Assembly (NCBI GenBank): GCA_937907215.1
Contig: CALESG010000110.1
Span: 1-64,000, forward strand
DNA: 64,000 bases
Direction of reading: 5' to 3'
Origin: an uncultured Ruminococcus sp.
Lineage (GTDB): Bacteria > Bacillota > Clostridia > Oscillospirales > Ruminococcaceae
In this document: one piece after another, positions 57,358-64,000 of the stretch
Layout: the number at the start of each line of letters is the position of its first letter
How positions within the stretch are numbered: position 1 is the first letter of the stretch
The notes under the pieces: model-generated
What the model was told of the DNA's origin: nothing
Databases searched by the model: none
Seen by the model: only the letters and a program-made list of their open reading frames with translations
Position numbers and translations under genes: made by a program

Positions 57358-59676
57358 ATGATAATACATATTATAAAACGTGACGGACGCAAAGTTCCGT
57401 TTAATATTGAAAAAATCGCAAACGCTGTATTCCGTGCAGCTCAGTCTGTAGGCGGTACAGATATGAATGAAGCAATGGATATTGCTGTTAAAACCTGTGA
57501 GCTTTATGAAGAAAATTATGGCAAGGAAACACCTACCGTTGAGATAATTCAGGACTTGGTTGAAAAAACTCTTATTGAAAATGGTCATGCTCAAACTGCG
57601 AAGGCATATATTCTCTATCGCTATGAGCGTACACGTGATCGTGAAATGAAATCAAACCTCATGAAAACTATGGGTGAGCTTACATTTGATTCCGCCAAAG
57701 ACAGCGATATAAAACGTGAAAATGCAAATATCGATGGTGATACCGCAATGGGTACTATGCTTAAGTACGGTTCTTCTGCTGCCAAGGAATTCTATGAAAT
57801 GAAAGTTCTGAATCCTGCACACGCAAAGGCACATCATGACGGTGATATTCATATTCACGATCTGGACTTCTTAACTCTTACTACTACTTGCTGTCAGATT
57901 GATCTTATAAAACTATTTGAAGGCGGGTTCTCTACAGGTCACGGCTTCCTGCGTGAACCTAATGATATTGCAAGCTACTCTGCACTTGCTTGTATTGCTA
58001 TTCAGTCTAATCAAAATGACCAGCATGGTGGTCAAAGCATTCCAAACTTTGATTATGCAATGGCAGGCGGAATTAAAAAAACATATAAAAAGCGTTATCT
58101 GCGTAATATGGAACGTGGTCTTGCACTTGTTGCGGGAATGGAAAACAGCGGTGAATTTGTAAAAGATTATGCCGCAAAAATTTTTAATGAAAAGGGCATT
58201 ATTCCTTGTCTTGCAAATGATAACGGCTTTCAGGAGGCTGAAAAAGAATATCTGCTAACTAAAATAGATGAAACTATGGCTGATAAACTTCAAAGCTTCA
58301 CTGCTGAAAATGCTTATCGTGAAACAAATCGTGCAACATATCAGGCAATGGAAGCTCTTATTCACAATCTCAATACAATGAACAGCCGTGCAGGTGCACA
58401 GACGCCATTTAGTTCTATCAATTATGGTACAGATACTTCTCCTGAAGGTAAAATGGTTATTGAAAATATTCTGCTTGCTGAAGAAGCCGGTCTTGGAAAC
58501 GGAGAAACACCTATCTTCCCTATCCATATTTTCAAGATAAAGGAAGGCATAAATTATAATGAATCCGATCCAAACTACAGTCTTTTCAAACTTGCCTGCC
58601 GTGTTTCTGCAAAAAGGCTCTTCCCGAATTTTGCATTCCTTGATGCGCCATTCAATAAGCAGTATTACAAAGAAGGCGATTACCGTACAGAAATAGCATA
58701 TATGGGCTGTCGTACAAGAGTTATAGGTAATGTATATGACACTGACAATGAAATTGTTACAGGAAGAGGAAATCTTAGCTTTACGTCCATCAATCTGCCA
58801 AGACTTGCTATAAAAGCTGATCACAATGTTGGTCTGTTCTTTGATATGCTTGATGAAATGATGGATCTTACAATTGATCAACTTATGCACCGTTTTCATA
58901 TCCAGTGTCAGAAAAAGGTTAGAAATTATCCTTTCCTTATGGGTCAGGGTGTTTGGATCGGCTCTGATGCACTTTCAGCTGATGATACCGTTGAAGAAGT
59001 ACTGAAGCATGGTACACTTTCTGTTGGATTTATAGGTCTTGCTGAGGCTCTGAAAGCACTTATCGGTTCACACCATGGTGAAAGTGAAGAAGCTCGTGAA
59101 TTGGGATTGGAAATAATCACAGCAATGCGTGAACGTATGGATCTGGAAGCCAAGAGAACTGGTCTTAACTTCTCACTGCTTGCAACACCGGCTGAAGGTC
59201 TTTCGGGAAGATTTGTACGTATTGACAAGGAAAAGTATGGTATTATTCCGGGTGTTACAGACCGTGATTATTATACAAACTCATTCCATGTGCCGGTATA
59301 TTATCCTATAAGTGCAGTTGATAAAATACGCATTGAAGCTCCATATCATGCACTTACAAACGGTGGTCATATCAGCTACATAGAAATGGACGGCGATCCG
59401 CTCCAGAACTTATCTGCATTTGAAAAGGTTGTACGCTATATGAAGGAGTGCGGTATTGGTTATGGCTCTATAAATCATCCTGTTGACAGAGATCCTTGCT
59501 GTGGATTTACCGGCATTATCGGCGACACCTGTCCTATGTGCGGACGCACTGAAGAGAGTGGTTCATTTGAACGCATACGCAGAATAACGGGTTATCTTGT
59601 AGGCACACTTGACAGGTTTAACGATGCTAAACGTTCAGAAGAACACGACAGAGTAAAGCACGGTTTAACAAAGTAA
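57358..59676 (+). CDS. nrdD: Anaerobic ribonucleoside-triphosphate reductase
   Basis: Class III reductase that makes deoxynucleotides from NTPs without oxygen using a glycyl radical and formate. ATG 57358 (772 residues) has GAAGGAG upstream and begins at the ATP cone (MIIHIIKRDGRKVPFNIEKI). Other marks are HDGDIHIHDLD, the LGNGETPIFPI stretch, the C-terminal zinc site CCGF...CPMC and the glycyl-radical stretch RRITGYLVGTLDRFN. It needs NrdG, encoded 687 nt downstream. Confidence 0.96.
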   Translation: MIIHIIKRDGRKVPFNIEKIANAVFRAAQSVGGTDMNEAMDIAVKTCELYEENYGKETPTVEIIQDLVEKTLIENGHAQTAKAYILYRYERTRDREMKSNLMKTMGELTFDSAKDSDIKRENANIDGDTAMGTMLKYGSSAAKEFYEMKVLNPAHAKAHHDGDIHIHDLDFLTLTTTCCQIDLIKLFEGGFSTGHGFLREPNDIASYSALACIAIQSNQNDQHGGQSIPNFDYAMAGGIKKTYKKRYLRNMERGLALVAGMENSGEFVKDYAAKIFNEKGIIPCLANDNGFQEAEKEYLLTKIDETMADKLQSFTAENAYRETNRATYQAMEALIHNLNTMNSRAGAQTPFSSINYGTDTSPEGKMVIENILLAEEAGLGNGETPIFPIHIFKIKEGINYNESDPNYSLFKLACRVSAKRLFPNFAFLDAPFNKQYYKEGDYRTEIAYMGCRTRVIGNVYDTDNEIVTGRGNLSFTSINLPRLAIKADHNVGLFFDMLDEMMDLTIDQLMHRFHIQCQKKVRNYPFLMGQGVWIGSDALSADDTVEEVLKHGTLSVGFIGLAEALKALIGSHHGESEEARELGLEIITAMRERMDLEAKRTGLNFSLLATPAEGLSGRFVRIDKEKYGIIPGVTDRDYYTNSFHVPVYYPISAVDKIRIEAPYHALTNGGHISYIEMDGDPLQNLSAFEKVVRYMKECGIGYGSINHPVDRDPCCGFTGIIGDTCPMCGRTEESGSFERIRRITGYLVGTLDRFNDAKRSEEHDRVKHGLTK

Positions 59677-59687
59677 AAAAGGATCAA

Positions 59688-60342
59688 ATCAATAAAAGTT
59701 TTTCGGTCCAGCAGTTTTTCAAAAATGCTGGCGGAATTCGAGGCAGAGCCTCGAATGATTGCAAAGCAATCATAAAAATCAAAAATTCAATCAATTTAAT
59801 TAAAGTTAAAACAGTAAGCAAAGAAAATTTCGCATTCAAAAAAGCAGAAATTTCAAATCAAAGCAAAAAACAGAAAATCTTGTATAAGTTTTCATTCAAG
59901 ATAAAAATGCGAAATTTTCAACATAGCAAAAGAGGGAGCAAAGCGACCAATTTTTGCAAACCGTTTAAAACTTCTTTAAATAGAAAATTTCACCAATAAA
60001 TAAAATAAAAATATAATTTCCCTAAATATAGAAATTGTAAATCGACCGCAAGATTTGTCGCTTCGCTCCGCTCTTGCTGTGTACGCAAATTTCGCTGGCT
60101 GTCTTTGCTTGAATTTTAAACAAGGCTTTCTGTTATGTTCTTTTACTGTAACGGAAAGCTTTGTTATAATGCGAAATTTTACTTTTTGCTTTTTGTTTTT
60201 TTATTTTTTGCTTTTTTATCTGTTCTTTAATTTGATGTGGACTTAAGGCGTTTCATGATTGCTTCGCAATCATCTGGGACTTCTCGTCCCAGACCCTACG
60301 ACTGCTTTTTTGAAAAAAGCAGTGCAAAAAACTTTTATTGAT
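59688..60342. mobile_element. 655-nt inverted-repeat-bounded element between nrdD and nrdG
   Basis: Ends atcaataaaagttttt and the reverse complement (acttttattgat at 60331-60342) are inverted. Inside each end lie, in mirrored order, two hairpins and a tgattgc-type palindrome: left ccagcattttt type at 59708-59731, attcgaggc/gcctcgaat at 59736-59757 and atgattgcaaagcaatcat at 59755-59773; right ctgctttt type at 60302-60323, ctgggac/gtcccag at 60273-60292 and atgattgcttcgcaatcat at 60254-60273. The middle is AT-rich with repeated gaaaatttcgca motifs and no believable gene. Confidence 0.65.
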
Positions 60343-60363
60343 ATTATAACGGGAGAGATAAAC

Positions 60364-60876
60364 ATGGATATTCGTATTGCCGGTACTGTAAACGATTCAA
60401 TAGTTGATGGAAATGGAATCCGTTTTACTATTTTTACTCAGGGCTGTCCGCATCACTGCAAAGGCTGTCATAATCCGCAAACGCATGACTTTAATGGCGG
60501 AACTATAATTTCAGAAGAAGAATTGTTAAAAAGTATAAAAGCTAATCCCCTTCTGGACGGCGTAACATTCAGCGGCGGTGAACCATTTTGTCAAGCAGCT
60601 GCTCTTGCAAGTATTGGAAAAAAAATTCACTCCATTGGCAATCTTGATATTGTAACATATACCGGCTATACATTTGAAGAACTTATAAACGGCTTTGATA
60701 AACACCCTGAATGGAAAGAATTGCTTGAAGAAACAGATATTCTTATTGATGGAAGATTTGAAGAATCACTAAAAAGTTATGATATAAGATTTCGTGGCAG
60801 TAAAAATCAACGTTATCTCGATGCCAAAGAAAGCCTTAGGCAAAATATACCAATAGACGCCAAGCTTCCTGAATAA
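60364..60876 (+). CDS. nrdG: Anaerobic ribonucleotide reductase activating protein
   Basis: Radical-SAM enzyme that installs the glycyl radical on NrdD. ATG 60364 (170 residues) has GGGAGAG upstream; the longer frame from 60259 runs through the inverted-repeat element. The iron-sulfur motif is CPHHCKGC, with NGGTIISEEEL and GEPFCQA further on. The normal close coupling to nrdD is broken by the inserted element, so it may rely on read-through from the nrdD promoter. Confidence 0.94.
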   Translation: MDIRIAGTVNDSIVDGNGIRFTIFTQGCPHHCKGCHNPQTHDFNGGTIISEEELLKSIKANPLLDGVTFSGGEPFCQAAALASIGKKIHSIGNLDIVTYTGYTFEELINGFDKHPEWKELLEETDILIDGRFEESLKSYDIRFRGSKNQRYLDAKESLRQNIPIDAKLPE

Positions 60877-61006
60877 TTTACAATCACTGCTCATATATAT
60901 TATTATTGTATTATATAATACAAAAATATACTGAATATGCATAAATTACAATTCAGTAAAAAATAATTCCAATATGGTAAACAATGTTTACAGTTTACTA
61001 ATTCGC

Positions 61007-61035
61007 TTGCATATCCGCCTCAGATGTGATATTAT
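61007..61035 (+). promoter_or_regulatory. Promoter of the small lipoprotein
   Basis: TTGCAT (61007-61012), 17 nt, TATTAT (61030-61035) with TGa directly before it. Confidence 0.65.
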
Positions 61036-61084
61036 GATATTGTGTCCTAAAGAATATAAATCTGCTGAGAAGGGAGTGCTGATT

Positions 61085-61234
61085 ATGAGCAGCAAAAATC
61101 GTATTTTAGTTTCTATCTTAATTCTTATGGGAGCAGCAATGCTGAGTTCCTGCACAAGTGCTGCTGATACCAGTGCGGCAGCAATAACAACAGCATCTAT
61201 CACGTCAGTATGTACAGAGTATGAGATGGTTTAA
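61085..61234 (+). CDS. Small lipoprotein (49 residues)
   Basis: ATG 61085 has AAGGGAG upstream. A signal peptide with lipobox LSSC places the lipidated Cys at residue 21; only about 29 residues, rich in Ser, Thr and Ala, remain after cleavage. A terminator follows 15 nt later. I do not recognise it. It could be a surface peptide or a degenerate copy of the larger lipoproteins next to it. Confidence 0.55.
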   Translation: MSSKNRILVSILILMGAAMLSSCTSAADTSAAAITTASITSVCTEYEMV

Positions 61235-61249
61235 ATTAAAGATATAAAA

Positions 61250-61280
61250 TAAAGCTCTCAAAGTTCTTGAGAGCTTTTTA
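61250..61280 (+). terminator. Terminator after the small lipoprotein
   Basis: aaagctctcaa/ttgagagcttt with T-tract; the next gene starts only 23 nt later, so it may also attenuate. Confidence 0.85.
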
Positions 61281-61302
61281 TTATAAAAAAGGGTTATGCA
61301 TA

Positions 61303-62418
61303 ATGAAGAAAATATCATTTATTACAGCGATTATTATTTTTTCTGCTATGCTTACAGGCTGTGTAAGCCGTGAGCAGCGTGAAGAAAACCAAAAAAATTT
61401 ATTGCAGGCTGAAAAAAATGCTGTTTCATATATAAAGGAGAAGTATGGCTTTACTGCTGACATAACAAATTCAAAAGTTGAATCAGAAGGAGGATTATTC
61501 GGTCCTACATTTACAGGCTATGCATTTATTGAAATGAAACATGATGAAAAAAGGTTTACGGTCTATATAGACGGTAAAACAGTAAATCAAGACGGGCGTG
61601 ACAACTATCAGGAAGAGGAAATAACAAAATTTATAGAAAATAAACTTTATGAAGAAACAGGAATCCAATGTGACAATATTTTAATGCAAAATCATTATAA
61701 TTATAAACAAAAAGAAAGTATGGATAATTACTATCTGCTTTATAATACATATTTTAACGGCAACAATATTGACGATATTTATGAAGAACGCTGCTTTAAC
61801 TGTTCAGTAAGCTGCTTTGAATCAGCTGATATATCAATTCTTGATGAAGAAACAATGAAAGATGTATTCGGCGAAAACTATGCAGCCGTATTTTCTTATA
61901 ATGAAAGCTTTAATACCTCTGATTGGTATAGTCAATACAATGAGTTGAATTCAGTAAATAGCTATAATGATTATAAATATAAATATGGAATGTACATTAG
62001 TGAAGCAGTTTCATATAAATATTCCAAAAGCGGTTCAAAATACGACTATTTCAAGCCCGTTGTACAGACCCTCGGAGATATTTCATATATTACTGAAAAT
62101 AACGAGATAATAAGTCTGAATGAAACTGAGCCTGATGATCCTGAAAACTGGAACTATAGCAGTACAGTAAATACACAAATAGTTTCAAAGGCGTATTCAC
62201 TGCCGACATCCAGAGAAACCATATGGGTATACTTTGATAAGAAAGAGCTTCCGGAAAATGGTGAAAATTGCAGCATTGCACTGTCATGGCTTTCTGACAA
62301 TGACAAAAGAGGATATTCATCAGGAGCTTTGAATTATAATTGCGGTGATTACCTTGTAAGTGAAATAAAACCACAATTTGAAGACTACTACTGCGTAGTT
62401 ATACATAAAGGAAAGTGA
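61303..62418 (+). CDS. Lipoprotein, unknown
   Basis: ATG 61303 gives 371 residues with signal peptide and lipobox LTGC (Cys20). The exposed part is rich in Tyr, Asn and Glu (for example NSYNDYKYKYGMYIS) and contains no motif I recognise. The only upstream signal is the weak AAGGG. It lies between two other lipoproteins. The role is unknown. Confidence 0.75.
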   Translation: MKKISFITAIIIFSAMLTGCVSREQREENQKNLLQAEKNAVSYIKEKYGFTADITNSKVESEGGLFGPTFTGYAFIEMKHDEKRFTVYIDGKTVNQDGRDNYQEEEITKFIENKLYEETGIQCDNILMQNHYNYKQKESMDNYYLLYNTYFNGNNIDDIYEERCFNCSVSCFESADISILDEETMKDVFGENYAAVFSYNESFNTSDWYSQYNELNSVNSYNDYKYKYGMYISEAVSYKYSKSGSKYDYFKPVVQTLGDISYITENNEIISLNETEPDDPENWNYSSTVNTQIVSKAYSLPTSRETIWVYFDKKELPENGENCSIALSWLSDNDKRGYSSGALNYNCGDYLVSEIKPQFEDYYCVVIHKGK

Positions 62419-62428
62419 TATTTATTTT

Positions 62429-63379
62429 ATGAATAAAACTAAAAAATTGTTACAACTCACAATAATTTGTACATCAGCATTATCTTTAACAGCTTTTTTA
62501 AGCGGATGCGGTATATTAGACAATGTAATTGATAATATAAAACGTCAATCTGAATTGCCTTCCAATCTGGAAATTGCACAGGAACTCGCCGCTTGTTTTA
62601 ATGATAAAGATACTTCAGCATTAAAGGAAATGTTATGCGAAAGATCGCAGGATCTTGATGATATAGATGAGCAGATACAGGATGCATTTGATTTCATAGA
62701 TGGAAATATCATTTCATTTGATGAAAATGTAACAGGTTCGGAAGGCAAATCAAACAGATACGGAACTACTACAGAACTTGATCGTTTTTTCAGCATAGAT
62801 GACATTGTAACAGATACAAAACAGGAATATTCTATCTATGTATCTGAAAATCTTATATATCTAAATGACCCAAAACGTGAAGGCATTACACAAATAATTA
62901 TAGAAAGTGAATCTGATGATTCAAAAATAGAAGTAGGATACTCATGGCAGGAATTTTATACTGAAGGACGTGATATTGCCTCTAAAGCTGCAAAGGCTCT
63001 TGGTGAAGGTGATGATTATGCTTTCAGTCAGCTCCTTTGTGATGAACTTGCAGAATCACCTGAAACTCAAAAGAATATCAGCAAAGCTATGGATTTCTTT
63101 GAAGGTATGCCTTATTTTGGCAAAGTTCCTGATGATAACTTAGAATACGATGGAAAACATGATATACACGTAACAGTATATGAAGAAGAAACTGTTGAAA
63201 ACGGTGAACCTGTTTGCATTAAGCTTAAAATAGACTGTGAAAATATTGATACAGATGCAGATAGAATATTTACAAGTGAGATCGAAGCATATATTCAAAA
63301 TGATGAAAATCCGAAACTTATAGGAATTACAAAATTTATACTTTTTGACGAAGATAAAAACAGTATTATAATAGAATAA
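62429..63379 (+). CDS. DUF5104-like lipoprotein with internal duplication
   Basis: A 316-residue lipoprotein (lipobox LSGC, Cys27). Two similar halves are visible: IAQELAACFNDKDTSALKEMLC... (about 50-160) and IASKAAKALGEGDDYAFSQLLC... (about 176-310), each a helical part followed by beta strands. This matches the pattern of the DUF5104 family in Clostridia. It starts 10 nt after the previous lipoprotein ends with SD GGAAAG, so the two are co-translated. The function is unknown. Confidence 0.75.
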   Translation: MNKTKKLLQLTIICTSALSLTAFLSGCGILDNVIDNIKRQSELPSNLEIAQELAACFNDKDTSALKEMLCERSQDLDDIDEQIQDAFDFIDGNIISFDENVTGSEGKSNRYGTTTELDRFFSIDDIVTDTKQEYSIYVSENLIYLNDPKREGITQIIIESESDDSKIEVGYSWQEFYTEGRDIASKAAKALGEGDDYAFSQLLCDELAESPETQKNISKAMDFFEGMPYFGKVPDDNLEYDGKHDIHVTVYEEETVENGEPVCIKLKIDCENIDTDADRIFTSEIEAYIQNDENPKLIGITKFILFDEDKNSIIIE

Positions 63380-63471
63380 TAATAGAGCAAAAGCCGTCAA
63401 TCTGACCATCAAACCGATGATTTTTAGGGCAAAATTTCACAGTATTTCAAAAGTAAATTACGGAAAAAAGC

Positions 63472-63500
63472 TTGACAAAATGCACTTTTTAGTATATAAT
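63472..63500 (+). promoter_or_regulatory. rplM promoter
   Basis: A full consensus TTGACA (63472-63477), 17 nt, TATAAT (63495-63500). Confidence 0.9.
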
Positions 63501-63509
63501 TATTCTTGT

Positions 63510-63635
63510 ACTGTCAGAGAGACCGGTTAGTATCTTGCGAAACACCGGCAGTGCAGTCTAACCCAACTGCCCTCTGCCTGGTTTTCCTAATGCATAAATG
63601 CAAACAGGAAACGAAGATATTTTTGATAGAAATTC
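63510..63635 (+). promoter_or_regulatory. Ribosomal protein L13 leader
   Basis: cagag/ctctg encloses two hairpins, ccggt/accgg and ggcagt/actgcc, giving a three-way junction, followed by tttcct/aggaaa just before the SD. This fits an L13-type autoregulatory leader, where excess L13 reduces its own synthesis; the match is by structure only. Confidence 0.6.
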
Positions 63636-63649
63636 AGGAGGAATTGACT

Positions 63650-64000
63650 ATGGCAACAACTATGCCTAAGGCTTCAGAAATAAGCCGTAAATGGTATATC
63701 ATTGATGCAGAAGGCAAGCCGCTTGGTCGTGTTGCAGCACAGGCTGCTCACATTCTGAGAGGTAAGCATAAACCTACTTTTACTCCACACGTTGACTGCG
63801 GCGATTTCGTAATCGTTATCAACTGTGACAAAGCTGTTCTTACAGGCAACAAGCTTGAGCAGAAGTATTATTATTGGCACACAGGTTGGATCGGTGGCTT
63901 AAAGAAGATTCAGTATAAGGATATGATGGCTGAACGTTCTGATGAAGCTATGAAGATCGCAATCAAGGGCATGCTCCAGCACAATAAGCTTGGTGCAGCT
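63650..64000 (+). CDS. rplM: 50S ribosomal protein L13 (5' part)
   Basis: The first 117 residues are visible; the end lies outside the window. Marks are [38 protein letters not shown] and the C-terminal NKLG. ATG 63650 has AGGAGG 8 nt upstream; an ATG four codons later is also possible. rpsI normally follows. Confidence 0.95.
   Translation, partial: MATTMPKASEISRKWYIIDAEGKPLGRVAAQAAHILRGKHKPTFTPHVDCGDFVIVINCDKAVLTGNKLEQKYYYWHTGWIGGLKKIQYKDMMAERSDEAMKIAIKGMLQHNKLGAA

Noticed and set aside
60055..60246. 63-codon frame in the nrdD-nrdG element
   Set aside because: It is a Phe/Leu-rich translation of AT-rich repeat with no ribosome site; the element seems not to encode protein.

Overview
The window looks like a chromosomal piece of a low-GC Bacillota (Clostridia), most likely a fibre-degrading Ruminococcus or close relative. 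The evidence is two secreted proteins with C-terminal dockerins (38628-40535 and 40603-43326), a repeat-built extracellular protein with cohesin-like modules (1-1819), GH43 and GH5 polysaccharidases, the type II fatty acid system with FabK, a germination protease gene, anaerobic ribonucleotide reductase and clostridial families such as DUF4364. Assignment to genus is inference; no rRNA gene is present.

Layout. 1-2.8 kb: 3'-truncated modular surface protein and a MerR-type membrane/zinc-ribbon regulator. 2.9-6.0 kb: DUF4364 regulator, aroC, aroB. 6.3-10.9 kb: yfmF-yfmH-lgt-folD. 11.1-19.7 kb: minus-strand fatty acid run fabH-fabK-fabG-fabF-accB-fabZ-accC-accD-accA-acpP behind one strong promoter. 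19.9-23.9 kb: divergent fabD-aroE-aroK-amidohydrolase-membrane protein. 24-30.2 kb: ilvE, a small unknown, a Ca2+-type P-ATPase, gpr and rpsT. 30.2-32.3 kb: two XRE repressors with paired operators, a broken small ORF, an orphan mazF and birA. 32.3-36.2 kb: sugar ABC transporter without its own ATPase. 36.2-38.1 kb: ComEA-like protein and a lactate/malate dehydrogenase. 38.6-43.3 kb: the two dockerin proteins. 43.5-49.2 kb: tRNA-Thr, a SipW-like pseudo-peptidase, a cytidylate-kinase-like protein, a GH5 lipoprotein and a sugar-phosphate transferase. 49.5-56.9 kb: small membrane protein, hydroxyacid dehydrogenase, proB-proA, asnB, an HD protein and pyrB. 57-60.9 kb: nrdD and nrdG, separated by a 655-nt inverted-repeat-bounded element. 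61-64 kb: three lipoproteins and the start of rplM behind a structured leader.

How it works together. The fab/acc genes make malonyl-CoA and elongate acyl-ACP; FabD and BirA (biotin ligase for AccB) lie elsewhere in the window. AroB, AroE, AroK and AroC supply four of the seven shikimate steps. The GH5, GH43, dockerin proteins and sugar ABC importer fit a plant-polysaccharide degrader. NrdD/NrdG make deoxynucleotides without oxygen, and a pair of NrdR-like boxes lies in the nrdD leader.

The least expected material is a set of short intergenic elements (69-350 nt) with terminal inverted repeats, a shared core and a small central hairpin whose arms change together between copies. One copy carries a second element nested in it, and at least two copies supply the stop codon of a neighbouring gene. 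Other notable items are a PyrB carrying a PyrI-like zinc domain, a signal-peptidase-like protein with Ala at the expected catalytic Ser, and an 'LDH' with a malate-dehydrogenase-type Arg.
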